A DNA stretch of 64,000 nucleotides from Oegoconia quadripuncta (taxonomy: Eukaryota > Arthropoda > Insecta > Lepidoptera > Autostichidae), in NCBI GenBank assembly GCA_949316235.1, contig OX438744.1:41211278-41275277 (forward strand), read 5' to 3'. The notes beneath the pieces are model-generated. The model made no database searches. It was not told the origin of the DNA and saw only the letters and a list, made by a program, of their open reading frames with translations. Position numbers and translations under genes: made by a program. Below, in pieces: positions 22,064-33,985 of this stretch. The number at the start of each line of letters is the position of its first letter. Position 1 is the first letter of the stretch.

Positions 22064-22236
22064 GCTTCCTTACCCAGATGGTTTGAACAGAATGTCATAT
22101 AGATTGCTATATGCTACTGTATCTGCCTGCTTATCCATTATAATTATAAATATTTAGGACGCTATACCAATTTCAGTTAATCTATTTTCAAATTAGACAA
22201 ATCCCGCGTACTATTATGATGCTATAATGTAAAACA

Positions 22237-22558
22237 TGCGTGGCGCAGTCGCATTCGTTATATTTTTCTATTAGCGATGTTAAGCAACGTCTGGCTCAGT
22301 CACTCCTTGCATGGGTGATCACTAGTGGCATTTTAATACAGTAAATAAATTTTCGTGTTTCGGAGGGCACGTTGAATATTCATCCCGGTTGTCTTCAATT
22401 GAAGGCAGTCGTTAAGCTAAGTCGGTACTGACTGTCAGTAGTCTGATAGATATCCACCGCACTGGGCCCACGTGGTGCGTTATGACCCACACCCTCTCTC
22501 AGTGAGAGGAGGCTGTGCCCCAACAGTGGATACGTGCAAGGCTGTTCATGATGATAAT
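22237..22558 (+). repeat. 5S-rRNA-derived SINE (family E)
   Basis: The head at about 22,272-22,335 follows the 5S rRNA internal promoter region (GCGATGTTAAGCAACGTC ... GCATGGGTGATCACTAGTGG; a 5S gene has AAGTTAAGCAAC ... GGATGGGTGACC). The body continues CGGAGGGCACGTTGAATATT and ends near ACAGTGGATACGTGCAAGGC. It is the SINE3 type of head, not a 5S gene: the flanks and 5' half do not match. Confidence 0.75.
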
Positions 22559-22845
22559 TGGTGCTATATTTTCCATATTATAAGGTAATCAACTATACTA
22601 GATACGGGATAAATTATTGAAGCGTCTAAGTGTAATGCGGTTGGAATTGATTATGACTTATTCACTATTACTATAACACTATACCGAGCTATTACATATA
22701 TAATTAGCTATATATGTGTGTTATTGTACACATAAACATTATATAATGTAAAACACAGCGATACTTAGCTATTACAGAATAAGATGAACAATAAAGAGGT
22801 TTAATTTAAAATTTATTTATAACAACATTAATACAATATTAATAC

Positions 22846-22905
22846 ACTATAAAATATATTTTGTATTATAAATGATAATACACAATTGAAAATATATTTT
22901 ATAGT
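22846..22905. repeat. AT-rich hairpin, 17-bp perfect arms
   Basis: ACTATAAAATATATTTT at 22,846-22,862 pairs with 22,889-22,905 across a 26-nt loop. Low complexity, so function is doubtful. Confidence 0.5.
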
Positions 22906-23702
22906 AAAAATACGCCGTCCAACTCGCTTCCGTGAGGCATAGTACCTAGTACGCTAGCGCTATTGCTCCGCTGAATGCATAAGCTCAGCTGCTGAGCACC
23001 AGCTCTCATCTCCAGAGGCGAGATCATTTCAATAGATAAATCCTTTACAATTTTTTTGTGTCAGTAAACCAAGGGCCCAATATCTTCACTGCAAGCGCCG
23101 CAAATTCACGGTTTATAATGTATGACGCATATTTACGGCGCTTGTTACATTGAGCTTATTCCTTTACAGTTCCTTGTACATTAGACGGTGCCACAGTATC
23201 CGCACAAGTGGCGTACCCCACCAAGGTCTAATTAATATTTGTTAATTGGTCTAAAACTTACAATTTTATTGAATTTCAAATTCAGTTTTTGCAATGACAA
23301 GTTGAAATCAGATAAATGTTTCGAACATCTTGCAGCCTACGTACACATCATCGAGCGGCCGACTGTACACCCCGTGCGGGGGGGGGGAGAGGGCGGGGGA
23401 TGTTTATGCGCGAATTAATCACACGTCAGCGCGTTATATATAGGGTAGGTATGCGCCGCTGAAAAATTACGATTCTGTAATTCTGTAATGTGAGTTGTGC
23501 CACGACTCGAGACACATGGCCGCGGTCACAGTAACTAAATGGACAAGCAGTAACTACATTTAGTATCCGTATGATCGTAACGGCGAGGATTACAAATCAC
23601 TTCATCTATGAACTTTATTATTAGTAGGTAAAAATAATAAATAAAAAAAAAGATAACTCCCGAAATACTTGTCATATGATTTAAGCAAACAAAAGAAATA
23701 TT
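22906..23702. other. No gene seen
   Basis: Contains a G-run near 23,380 and short frames only. Nothing recognised. Confidence 0.3.
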
Positions 23703-23860
23703 TTAAAGTCAAGTCAAAGTCAAAAATGCTTTATATTGTAGGTACACAGGGTATACATAAAATAGTCAGATTTTACATTTTTTACTTGGCCTCAATCACA
23801 CCTGATGTTAAGTGAAGATAAGGCCGAAGGTGTGGCTACCCTCACCCGAAACACCAGTAG
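23703..23860 (-). repeat. LINE 3' end (K type) beside a SINE C 3' piece
   Basis: At 23,703-23,788 the segment AAGTCAAAGTCAAAAATGCT ... TAAAATAGTCAGATTTT matches 42,241-42,320, a LINE 3' end read in reverse. Directly after, 23,789-23,850 is the tail side of a minus-strand family C SINE (CCTCAATCACACCTGATGTT). Confidence 0.55.
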
Positions 23861-24052
23861 TGTATGTAAAAATGTGTTAAAGAATATGACGTAATGCCTT
23901 CATTTTCCTACTAACATACGCTATTTCTTTCTTTAATTAGTCTGGGGTCCAAGGTAGCAATAGAGTCACGTAGGGCACCGTCTACCTTCAGTAGGCGCCG
24001 TGCAGAGTACCACTGTTGATCCTGGCTTACAGGAGTTACAGTGGGAGGAATG

Positions 24053-24595
24053 TGGGGAGTCGGGGGCTCAGCGGTTAAGACGTGGTCTCTCAATTTGGGA
24101 GGTCCCGGTTCGATTCTCAGGCAAGCCATGTACCAATGAGTTTTTAAATTTAATTTAAGTACTTATGTGAATTTATCCGACTGTTCTTAAACGTGAGGAA
24201 ACCTGCATGCCTGAGATATAAAAATTATAAATAAATAAATAAATATTTCGGACACTTACACCAATCATCTAGTCCCAAACTAAGCAAAGCTTGTGCTATG
24301 GATACTAGATAACGGATAAACATACATAAATATTTATATAAACATCCAAGACTCGGGAATAAATGTTCGTATTCACCATACAAACATTTACCCCTCGCGG
24401 GATTCGAACCCGCAACCGTTGGTTTCGCTGATAGGGTGACTATCCACTACACCAATCGGTCGTCGAATTATAAAAGGCATTGAAGTCCCTAAACCGCATT
24501 GGGCCAGCGTGGTGGACTATGGCCCATACTCCCTCATCATACGAGGGCAGGCCTGTATCCCTGCAGTGAGATGTTGACGGGCTGAGATGATGAGT
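24053..24595 (+). repeat. SINE family D split by family A
   Basis: Head and first half of family D (CTCAGCGGTTAAGACGTGG, CGGTTCGATTCTCAGGC, CTGCATGCCTGAGATATA) run to about 24,231. The second half (GGCCCATACTCCCTCATCAT, ending CTGAGATGATGA) resumes at 24,466. The gap is exactly one minus-strand family A SINE. Confidence 0.8.
24232..24465 (-). repeat. SINE family A inserted in family D
   Basis: Complete minus-strand family A element, from the AT-rich tail to the head end GGTCGTCG. It is flanked by AATTATAAA at 24,223-24,231 and 24,466-24,474. It shows that A was active after this D copy was fixed. Confidence 0.8.
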
Positions 24596-25268
24596 GTGGA
24601 GGTGGGATCTGTCACGATATAATGTACCATTGTCGAAGACTGTGCCTAGGCAATGTCCTATGTGCTGTCACAGTTGTGTTACTGCTTGGGGGCTGATGGG
24701 GAAATTATTATCGCACAATTACACTTGTTCACAACACCCCCCCCCCCCCTCCCCAACAAGCCCCGCGTACACCTAATCCCCACCAAAACGAAAAATATGA
24801 GATAAGTGGCATTGAGTTATCGCCGGATAAAATATCACTTATTCGTTCAGGAAACATGGCGGCCGTCTCGAGCGCCGAGGTTGAGCCACTTTACAATTCC
24901 CTTCAACCAGTGAAAAATTTTGAAGCATCAATTTGAGGAATTGGAGGAAATTGCTGAGATCCTTCCTCTATATAAATATAAATAATTAAATTACTGCATT
25001 AAAGATGGTAGCATGGTGGTTTGGTTTGGTAAATAATTATACAATGTCAACTGTTTAAATTCCATTATTGATTGAAGGACAAAGAATTAAGGCACAGATT
25101 AATAATGACTTGAGGTGTCGCCTTGAAAACACTTCACTCTATGGTCTGAGGCAACAAACCACATGTTGTCACCTCTTTTGCCATTCATTGAATATCACAT
25201 TCAAAGCTCTACTATTGGTCAAAATGGATGGTTTGTGTTGAAGTCCATTCTCATTAAAGTTTTTTTTT
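24596..25268. other. No gene seen; C-run at about 24,737-24,752
   Basis: Short frames only. Nothing recognised. Confidence 0.3.
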
Positions 25269-25485
25269 AATAAATATTTCGGACACTTACACCAATTATC
25301 TAGTGCCAAACTAAGCAAAGCTTGTGCTATGGATACTAGATAACGGATAAATATTTATATAAACACCCAAGACTCGGGAATTAATGTTCGTATTCGTCAC
25401 ACAAACATGTACCCCTCGCGGTATTCGAACCCGCAATCGTTGGTTTCGCTGACAGAGTCATTATCCACTACACCAATCGCTCGTC
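25269..25485 (-). repeat. SINE family A, minus strand
   Basis: AT-rich tail, TTATCTAGTGCCAAACTAAG, ACTCGGGAATTAATGTTCGT, then the tRNA-like head (TTCGAACCCGCAATCGTTGG). The head ends near 25,485. Confidence 0.8.
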
Positions 25486-25499
25486 AAAGTTAAACAATA

Positions 25500-25630
25500 A
25501 GTGGGCTGATGTCACACTATTTGTCACTGGGCCAACGTGGTGGCTGATGGGCCAAACCTTCTCCTAGCGAGCTGAGGCCGAGCTCCAACAGTAAGAACGT
25601 TGGTGGAACAAGTGGATACACGACACTTTA
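25500..25630 (+). repeat. 3' part of a family E SINE
   Basis: CACTGGGCCAACGTGGTGGC ... GAGCTCCAACAGTAAGAACG matches, with changes, the last 110 bp of the 5S-headed copy at 22,237-22,558. No 5S-like head is present. Confidence 0.45.
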
Positions 25631-26600
25631 ACAAGCCCTCACTCAGCACGGAAAGTTATCCATTTCCCCCTTCCCGCGCCCCGGCCCCCCCGACCTCAGG
25701 TAAATACCCTTTTTAAGACGCTTAATGTCTACAAAAACCCACGTGCGTCAGACAAATGACCGGCCTGAAAAAATATATTACGAGTTGCCGCCGTTTGCCT
25801 CGGGACTTTATGGAGTCCCCGGAACGAGCTGGCTCGGCTCTGCAGCCTGTACATTACCGCTTCAGTACGGGACGGTCGAGTGAACTCTCGAAGGGAACCC
25901 GCAATGGTCCCCCGCCCGAGTCGCCGCGGTGTGCCCCGCCCGGCGGTAACTTCGATTTCAACTATATTTACTCGGGAAAACATAAAATGAATTTGTTCGA
26001 ACATGACCATATTTTCGGTTTCTCTCGGAGGAAGGAGGATTGGAATTGTCGCGAGTGCGAGCGAGATAGCGCTATAGTTCACCTCGCTGTAACTGTATCG
26101 ATAACTGTAGCCATCACTTACGGCAGTTCCGGGGCCAAGCTTAGAAATAAACGACGTTTTGTTCAAATTTCTCTCTTACAAATGACCTCCTGCGCACTAA
26201 ATATTTATTTATGAATCAACAGAACCGCAATGGTGGCGCAATGCTGGGCTGTGGATGATGAAATATTGTTATATATTGGCCGCTTTGTTCCCGATAGATT
26301 AGGAGTAACCCGTCTCCTCCAGTGGGGGACGTATCGTGGCGGAAACGTTGATAAGGGAGCCAATCGCGGTAAATATCAAAACTAAACCATAACCGTAACC
26401 AACCGTAAACAACCGTAACCATAATCACAACCAAACCTTACCTTAAGCACATTTCGTGTCGCGCTAATGAACGGAAATTAGCCTTGCATTTATTTATTTA
26501 TTTATACTCACGAGTTGTTAATTACCTTTAGTACTATTAATTATTCTGTGATACTATGTAAGCCCTAAACGTTTTACGTTTGGTATCCAAAATTTTTTTT
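25631..26600. other. No gene supported; overlapping frames at 25,730-26,214
   Basis: Two frames of about 150 codons overlap almost completely on opposite strands between 25,729 and 26,214. Neither has a domain, and the composition (GC-rich patch) explains both. A short run of AACCGTAACC-like units lies at 26,385-26,435. Confidence 0.4.
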
Positions 26601-26805
26601 TTATCTTTGCACATACACACAGCGCCATCTAGTTCCACACTAAGCAACTAGGCTTGTATTATGGATTCCAAATGGTTGATACACTACACAAATACATTTT
26701 TATAAAAAAATACATTCATCATACAAACATATGCCCTTAGCGGGATTCGAACCTGCGACCTTTTGGTATACCAGCCAGTTTCTAACCACCACACCAAACA
26801 GGTCG
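26601..26805 (-). repeat. SINE family B, minus strand
   Basis: TTTGCACATACACACAGCGC, TAGTTCCACACTAAGCAAC and the head (GGGATTCGAACCTGCGACC) are present; part of the middle is deleted compared with 4559-4829. Confidence 0.75.
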
Positions 26806-27439
26806 TTAAATCTAAACCAAAAACGTTCCGCTTGAGCGGCAAAACCGTAGTGAAATACCGTGGTTAGCCACCTGAGATGGGCAGCACCGTCATTGGTACA
26901 ACGAGTACATCTGAGATTGTCAACCCACCTGCTGTCGTGATTACGGGGATTTGGGCTCATGGCCACTTATGTGGAGAGCCTATTGATGTTTTGTCAGGGG
27001 TATTGTACATCCTAATAACGGCAATTATGGTATGATACACGGGTACGCGACCCCGGCCTGTCGACCTATGTCTATGTCCTTCTATGTCTGTGTCCATGGC
27101 CTTAAAGCAGTAATATCCTAATTTAGCTCTTTCTATCCCAATACCTAAAATGTTCGCTCCCTCCCTTTACGTGGATCCCTCCCGCAAAGCGGACAAAGTC
27201 TGATTTGCCGAAGAAGGCAACCCAACACAGATATGCAAAATGGCTGGGCTGACTCGGCGTTTCAGCAAGGCAAGGTGAATGGCCTTGGGCGATGGTAGAG
27301 GGCATAATGTTATCATGAGCCAGACACATCACGTAACCTCTTCTCCCGTCGTAGCGGTTTGCCGTTCCACTGAACCGAGGAGAGGAAAGACGAGTGTTTT
27401 CGCGAACACTGGTCCACCTTAAAATATCCTGTGTATCTG
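26806..27439. other. No gene seen
   Basis: Includes stretches that look like old repeats (for example GTCTATGTCCTTCTATGTCT near 27,070), but I could not assign them. Confidence 0.3.
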
Positions 27440-27640
27440 ACTGCTGACCTGACTACGATGTGGATCACCATATCAGCCGAAAGACGTCCATTGTTGGATA
27501 AAGGCCTCCCGCAAAGATCTCCACAACGATGCCCGTCCGCATCCAGCGTCTTCCTGCGATCTTTACGAAATCGTCGGTTCGATGTGGTAGATGACCATAA
27601 TTTCATATTTAGAATTACCATTGGCTTGGACATTTAGGCC
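27440..27640 (+). repeat. Dispersed repeat (AGACGTCCATTGTTGGATAA type)
   Basis: GATCACCATATCAGCCGAAA, AAAGGCCTCCCGCAAAGATC and ATCGTCGGTTCGATGTGGTA are a family I know to be common in moth and butterfly genomes, probably a LINE 3' region. A decayed relative may lie at 47,255-47,350 (ATCATCATCATATAGGCCTC, CTTCATCAAATGTCGGCC). No coding part visible. Confidence 0.45.
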
Positions 27641-28544
27641 TTTTTTTGGAAAATGGAAACTGTTCCACCAGCTACTGACTGTTATGGCGTCTACCATCAC
27701 GTTCCTTCCAGAACGATCGCAGTTAATAATAAAATAATTAGATCATTTAGTTACACAGTGACGAGACGGAAGAACAAGTAAAGTCCTCTTTCTCAATGCT
27801 CCATTTGTATTCAAAGAATGCACTAAAGTAGTCGCACGTCCCGTTTAGAGTGACGGAGTTTTATGAAGCTTATTTGTATCGCGAGTACAAACAAATGTTT
27901 TTAAAGCCCTGAATAATGGAGTAAGTCCGCAGCGCAGGTGCAACATCCCGTCTGTGTGCGCTCGGCGCGGTGAGGCCGAGTCCACACGTCCGGATTTACG
28001 TAATGCTCCAGTGAAGTTTGTCGACCTTAAAAATATTCACGAGTCGCACAAAGTCGGAAAGTTTTGTGCTCAACGACTCAAAATGGCTGCTATTTAGTCA
28101 ATTATGTAGCGAGAGTCGCGGCGGCCGTCGGGTCACGGGTCGGGCCACGGCCGGGCCATGCAACACGAGGGCTTCATCATAATTATCAACGCAATATAAG
28201 GATTTAACCCCGCATCTATTTAATGACGTAATGCTGCCAGCATTCTTGGTACCCTTCCGCATGATAGCGATATCTCAGAGCGGAAATTGTGTCAAGGAGT
28301 CTGGGTTTTCTCCAATTTTTCTATTTTATTATTATTTATAAGGAGGGTAAAAATATTTTCCAACTTGGGTAACCCTACCTTACCGTACTTGGGTAATATT
28401 TCTTGATTGTGTGTAGATGGCTAAACGACTTGATCAATTTTAATCCACCGTATCACTAACCAATCTGCTTCTGTTTGAGATTTAAATGCGTTTGGAAATT
28501 TGAAAAATTCCGATTTTCTAAAACTCTCTTACTTTATTCAAAAC
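27641..28544. other. No gene seen; GC-rich patch at 28,110-28,165
   Basis: Nothing recognised besides base-composition changes. Confidence 0.3.
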
Positions 28545-29036
28545 TAGCTTTTCGCCCGCACCTTCGCCTGCGCGGAAAACTTAATCGCGGATAGGTATAT
28601 TTAATTTGTTTCTCCCGCGGGAACTACTCACTCTATGGGAATAAAAAATATCCTATGTCTTAATCCAGGGCATATTAAGTAAATAAATATCTTTGCACAT
28701 ACAAACAACGCCATCTAGTTCCACACTAAGCAACTAGGCTTGTATTATGGCTACCAGATGGTTGATAAACTACACAAATACATTTTTTTTTGTAAATAAA
28801 TACAGATATAAATAAAAAACATCCATAACTCGGGAACACATGTCTGTATTCATCATACAACCATATTTCGGATTTCGAACCCGCGACCTTTTGCTATAGC
28901 AGCAGAGTTTCTAACCACTACACCAACAGGACGTTCTACCTATATACCAAATTTCATCCAAAGCTGTTGATCCGTTTCATCTTGATTGAGCAACAAACAA
29001 ACATCCAAAATTTCACAGTTATAGTATTAGTTAGAT
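28545..29036 (+). repeat. Repeat family R split by a family B SINE
   Basis: The R start (CTAGCTTTTCGCCCGCACCT, GGGAACTACTCACTCTATGG) runs to about 28,680. The R end (ATATACCAAATTTCATCCAA, GATTGAGCAACAAACAAACA, TATAGTATTAGTTAG) resumes at 28,934. The interval is a minus-strand family B SINE. Confidence 0.7.
28681..28933 (-). repeat. SINE family B inserted in repeat R
   Basis: Minus-strand family B with a damaged head (TTTCGGATTTCGAACCCGCG). No clear target duplication remains. Confidence 0.7.
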
Positions 29037-29377
29037 CCGAGAATTGTTTATAATTTCCAAATTTTCATTGAACAGTAGGTATTTGTTCCGTTAAATAATC
29101 TTCAAAAGTATCTCTCCTCTCCGCCGTACCAGCGAGGCCGGAGCCGGAGCCGTCCCCGCCGGCTGCGTGGCCCCGCGGCCGCGCTTTGGGAACTTTTCCC
29201 GCGAAATATTGTAAGTTCCGGCCGCTGTACATTGCGCTGTGCACTGCAGCGCGCTGTACATTACCTCGCTAATGTGTTGTGCTGCGCTCATTGTACTAAC
29301 GTACTACGTACTGCGACGACGACTGTACTTGCTCTGGCGTCTTTGTAACAGCATAGTTAAGAAGTCACAACCGTGAC
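29037..29377. other. No gene seen; GC-rich patch
   Basis: A GC-rich island at 29,120-29,225 (GGCCCCGCGGCCGCG type) in AT-rich DNA. No credible frame. Confidence 0.3.
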
Positions 29378-29465
29378 TCATTATGAGGGGTTAGAGATAT
29401 CCCAAACATTAGCGTTTACGTGCTCCAGACATTAAAAGTTGCTTGAAATATGCACGTGACAGGTG
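29378..29465. repeat. Repeat family F copy
   Basis: GGGGTTAGAGATATCCCAAA, then GACATTAAAAGTT and GCACGTGACAGG, in the reverse order of the copies at 9655 and 18,765. Non-coding. Confidence 0.4.
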
Positions 29466-29552
29466 GTGACCGCATCGCTGTCTATGTTTTTTCCGGTAAA
29501 GTCCTAGTCGCTTTACTACACCCAACCACACGAACAATAATAATGTTAACTC

Positions 29553-29805
29553 TCGTGGTGCAATCGCGTTCGCTATTCGTTTTCAATTAGCGAAGTTAAG
29601 CAATGTATGTCGCGGTTAGTCCTTGGATGGGTGACCACTAGTGGCATTTTAATACGAGTGTTTCCATGCTTCGGAGGGCACGATTACATGGTTAGTCTCG
29701 GTTATTTTCAATTAAAGGCAGTCGTCAAGTCAGTCGCCTTAAAAACATTAATGTAACAGTGAAAGGAAGATGCAGCTGTGCCCCGACAGTTGATGATATT
29801 GCTAG
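29553..29805 (+). repeat. 5S-rRNA-derived SINE (family E)
   Basis: The 5S-like part at 29,588-29,655 is the closest in the window to 5S rRNA: GCGAAGTTAAGCAATG, CGCGGTTAGTCCTTGGATGG, GTGACCACTAG. The body (CGGAGGGCACGATTACATGG, ATTAAAGGCAGTCGTCAAG) is shared with 22,237-22,558 but shorter. Confidence 0.75.
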
Positions 29806-31624
29806 CATAAATATTGTCATATAAAAAAGTCAAAGTCGTGTGTTATTTATTATACAAAATTATAAAATGTGTCAGACCAACCTGATGTCACAATAACTAT
29901 ATTTCCTTCACGTTTCCCCTTCACGGTGAGCGGTGAACACTGACACTGGACGAAGAAGATCAGAAATTTCAGTATGTTTATTATATATGTATCACAAATA
30001 TAAAGTACATGCTTACGAGTAAAACTAGGTTTGAAATAATTATTTGTGACGCCCCGTTGAGGCGTGGCAATATTATCTTACATTATTATTACAAATGGTA
30101 GAATAATGATAATGAATCTATAACAGAAAGCTAATCCAGAGACTGCAGAGTTTTGGAAGCATTTTTCATCTTAACATTTTCATAGCTTAACATAATTCCA
30201 TTGAGTGATCCCCTTCCACTTTCAGAGCAGAGCCATAAGCATTCATTATGGCATCATCTAGTGTCACTGAGCTTACACTTCAATGTCGCAATGACTTTTA
30301 GAAACACTTAAATCCCGCAGGAGACAGTGTAAGCCACGCTCTTTGTTATTGTCTCGAGGAGAATTTTCGCAAAAATTCGTTGTTCATACAAAGCGCTGAC
30401 CCGGCGCGAGTCGCGGGCACGAGGCGGGCGCGCGGGGCTTTGTGCTGTCCTGTCCATGGGCTTCCAATGGAATAGATGGTTTTAGCATTCACATTCACAA
30501 AACCCCACCTTCCCAGGTGTTCACACATTACAAAGAAATTAGTATAAATTAGCAGGTACTAGTTTATTTAGTGAAAGTTGAAAAATTTTTAAATTGCAAT
30601 TACGTAATTGATACAACCACGGGACAGTTCATAAAATTTAAGTATTTATAAGAATTATTTATTGCAAATTGTGTATACCTTGGTCAGTAGTTGGGTGAGC
30701 ATAATATTTATTATCTCTAGCTATTTATAAGCAAGTTTGACAGTCATTATTACCTAAGTGCTAATTTTGTAAATAGCATCTTAAATATTTAGGGCAGCAC
30801 ATTGTAAGTGAGAATGGGCTGTCCACAGACATATACATATACTATATATATGGGATACATAGATACATACAGAACTTACCTGTGTAGAGTACCTCACAAG
30901 TTAAAATGAGGTCATGCCTCATCATCATTTCAAATAGACTAGTTCGCCATCACTAGCTCAAAGACATTGTATAACACAGAGCATTACACATCCCGTCCGC
31001 TCAATACGGGTTTATGAAAAATCTGTAGGCGAACGAACGTCACTGAGATAATGCAGCGGATTAGTGTCCTGAAGTAGCAGAGAGCAGGACACATAGCTCA
31101 AATAACTGATGGCCGGTGTGATAAAAATTAAAGCACTTTATAATAAATTTAGTCTGAATTTATAATTTTAAGATTAAATTGCGAAAATCTTCCATTTCAG
31201 ATAACGGTTGACAATTTTATCAAAATCCTTTCAACACATCAAATAACCAGAATTCGATTCTGAACGGGCAAAATATTTCCTTGTTGGTAACTGGTTATAT
31301 AATTATATCGGTCTTTATCCCTTGTTAGAAAACAAGCGTCAAAGGGTTTTCTATCTGGAAACCATAGAAATCAATGGCAATTCATTAACAGATCTAATAA
31401 GCCGTACTCACGATGTTTTGTACAATATTGTAGTGTGCCCGTTATTGTATAATTTCAATATTAATGAGCTGTATCGCCAGCTCCTTCGCCGTTGTGTGCA
31501 TTTGAAAATTAAGCCTTACTATTGGTCCAATTTGGTTGATGGCGAGACAGTCAATTCCCATTGAAGTTACACAATAAGGTACAGCTCCCTTGTAATCTAA
31601 GTCACTTCAATGATAAAGAACTTA
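29806..31624. other. No gene seen
   Basis: A long AT-rich stretch with only short frames (largest near 31,322-31,564, without a domain). A GC-rich patch at 30,390-30,450. No repeat I can name. Confidence 0.35.
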
Positions 31625-31888
31625 ACCACCTCCGTGGCTCAATGTAAACAAGATAGAGTTTATGAATAGGAGGCCGCGGGTTCGATCCTCAGCGGGGTAC
31701 ATGTTTAGTACTCGCGTTGGTTGGTTGTAGGGCATCTTATCTAAGTCTGCCGCCAATACAGTTATGGTAATTTCTATTAACAATGCTTTCTTGTGTTTCG
31801 GTTGTCAAAGATAAGATAGCCAGTCCCTGAAATAAGCTGAGGTTTCCGGGTCAGTAGTAGTACTAGGCCGTTGTGAATAAAAAAAAAC
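31625..31888 (+). repeat. SINE family C, slightly deleted copy
   Basis: Head (CCTCCGTGGCTCAATGTAAA, GGGTTCGATCCTCAGC) and body (AGATAAGATAGCCAGTCCCT), but the stretch with GCCTCATCTTCACTTA is missing. Ends in an A-tail. Confidence 0.75.
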
Positions 31889-32154
31889 AGTATCGCCATA
31901 TTAACTCAACCAATGTCTAACGAGATAGCGATGGAGTTACTTGTCATTGAAGTTGGACAATTGCCCCGCATTCAGACTTTTTGGTTAGAGGAATGATTAC
32001 GGGTCATACTGATGGACTCGTTCTCGTGCAGGTACTTCACACTTGCGACTAGCACGGGTGATTACCATCGACTCAATGGGAAGTGGATGGACGGGGGGGA
32101 CGGGGGGGATACCGACCTAGGTCATATCTCCTTCTTTTCGTGTCGATGGCGACC

Positions 32155-32345
32155 TAGTAATTAGCCACGCGAACAGCATCGTCTTTGGTAATATACAGGT
32201 CTCAAACGTGCAAGTGCCTGGGCACGCTGGATATGATGGGCCATAGTTTGCGGGGAAACACCGCACTCACATCGGTTGCTTGTTCCGCCTACATAGCCCC
32301 ACCTGCTCAACTGGTCTTGCATCGGACGACCTGCGACCGGAGTCT
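32155..32345. repeat. Dispersed repeat, first copy
   Basis: TTAGCCACGCGAACAGCATC, GTGCAAGTGCCTGGGCACGC and GGGCCATAGTTTGCGGGGAA match 39,957-40,095 with about one change in six. Unknown family. In the other copy the minus strand has an open frame with two CxxC-like spacings, so it may derive from a coding element. Confidence 0.5.
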
Positions 32346-32593
32346 ATTCAGGGATTTCCAAATCAACCAGGAGGAAGGTCCTCTTTAGGTGGAAGAAACT
32401 ATGAGAGTGAGTGCTCTTTGCGCCAACGGCTACATCGTTCCTCAGACGCATCACCCACCAGGGGAGCCACGGACTTTAAGAAGCTCATTATATCAATCAA
32501 GTACACTTCATTGTACAAAAATTAAAAAATACACTTGACAAATATAGCTTCAAAATTGTATAACCAGGCGGTCTTATCGCTATTATGCCGTGC

Positions 32594-32638
32594 GATGTGA
32601 TGTGATGTGATGTGATGTGATGTGATGTGATGTGATGT
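32594..32638. repeat. (GATGT)n microsatellite
   Basis: Nine perfect GATGT units. Confidence 0.9.
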
Positions 32639-33317
32639 GGTCGGTCAGGTTGTTTTATTTTATTGATAACACTATTATTAATAATATATTTATATGATAT
32701 TTATAACATTTTTTGTTTCTTCTGTTTCGTATACACTTTATGTCTACCTTTTGTATCAAATTTCGCTCTCACGGGTTTGCTGGAAGAGATCTCTTATAGA
32801 GATAAGTTCACCTTTTGTACATTTTTCTTAAATCTTTGTTAATGACCATTTCTTTGTGTGTGTGTACAATAAAGTGTTAAAATAATATATATATATATAT
32901 TATTTATAATAATATATTTATGTTTCTATGAGACAGTCTCTCTCTGAGACTATGTATCACCGATCCTCACTCGGATGAGAAGAGTGAAATGAAGGGGGAG
33001 ATAATACTATTTAATTAAAATAACAAACCGAAAAGATTGCCAATAAAACCATTTTATCGAAATCTAAACCCCCTCCCCCTCGCGGCCCCCCAAAATGTTC
33101 AATCAATTCGAAAAAACAAAGTGCGCAGCGTGCGGCCACAGAGTCCGCGGCGACACGCTCTCAATTCAAAACAATCACTACTTACACCTGACATTCCTAT
33201 TGCCATACAAACATTGTCGCCTGAACCGAAATTGTTCAGTGTTCAAACGGTATATAGTCTCAAGTGATAATTACATACGATTACTTAATAATAATAAAGG
33301 TTCTTCTCTATTTAACT
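32639..33317. other. No gene seen
   Basis: AT-rich, with an AATAATATATATATATAT patch near 32,883. Short frames at 33,037-33,319 overlap in two frames and lack domains. Confidence 0.3.
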
Positions 33318-33575
33318 AAACATTATAAATGTGAAAGTTTGGATGTCTGTTTGTTTGTTGCTCAATCACAACGAAACGATGAACGGATTTGGTTGAAATT
33401 TGGTTTGTAGACTGATTAGGACCTCAATCAATTTAAGAGCTAAGCTCTTGTCGGTGGAGTCCTTTCCACACTTTTCTTTCCTCGATTAACATATGGGCAA
33501 AATTTTTAAGTGAATTATAGTTGAAATTTTCTTACTACGCGAACGAAGTCGCGGGTAACAGCTACTAAACAATAT
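33318..33575 (-). repeat. Repeat family R, minus strand
   Basis: ATTATAAATGTGAAAGTTTG, TTGCTCAATCACAACGAAAC at one end and GAACGAAGTCGCGGGTAACA at the other. Between them lies GAGCTAAGCTCTTGTCGGTG, which recurs at 34,972-34,990 on its own, so a second small repeat is probably embedded here. Confidence 0.55.
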
Positions 33576-33782
33576 TTCAGTAACTGTATACATGCCCTAC
33601 TACAGTGATGACATACTGATGATATATATGTTGTAGATAGCGATATAGTTCATTGTGATTCGAATGGTCAACTGACTATCATAATACGCGGTTTGCTATG
33701 AGAAGTAAACCTGGTGGCGCTGGTATCGCCCGAAATGGCGCGGTGACGACGTATACAGGAATATAAAGTCTGCACATCGAAA

Positions 33783-33985
33783 ATGAGGAGGACTTTGTTG
33801 CCAGTCTTCAAAGGAGTCGGAGCTCCACTGAACACATCAACGACTGTGAGTGATTCTGATTACCTACTATCCCTTGAGTCGTTAGTTAATAAGAAGTTGA
33901 TCATGGGATTTGAGCAAGGAGGAATTATATACTAGGTCCGGCTGAATTCCACAGACTGCACGCGAGGGCCAAGTTGTATGGCATG
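33783..33985 (+). pseudogene. Coding-like segment, paralogue of 36,775-37,038
   Basis: A 50-codon frame from 33,783 to the stop at 33,933-33,935 reads RTLLPVFKGVGAPLNTSTTV and later LVNKKLIMGFEQGG. The minus-strand frame at 36,775-37,038 reads TLLPAVTGDGAPLSTSPTVS and LLNKKLVMEFEQGG. Homology continues, after about 26 extra bases, at 33,961-33,982 (GCGAGGGCCAAG). I do not recognise the protein. The extra bases and early stop suggest that this copy is broken. Confidence 0.45.

Noticed and set aside
25729..26214. Two opposite 145-152-codon frames
   Set aside because: They overlap almost completely on opposite strands, carry no domain, and lie in a GC-rich patch where stops are rare.
29588..29655. 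5S rRNA gene
   Set aside because: Only the internal promoter part matches; the 5' half and 3' end are missing and the flank is shared with another SINE copy.
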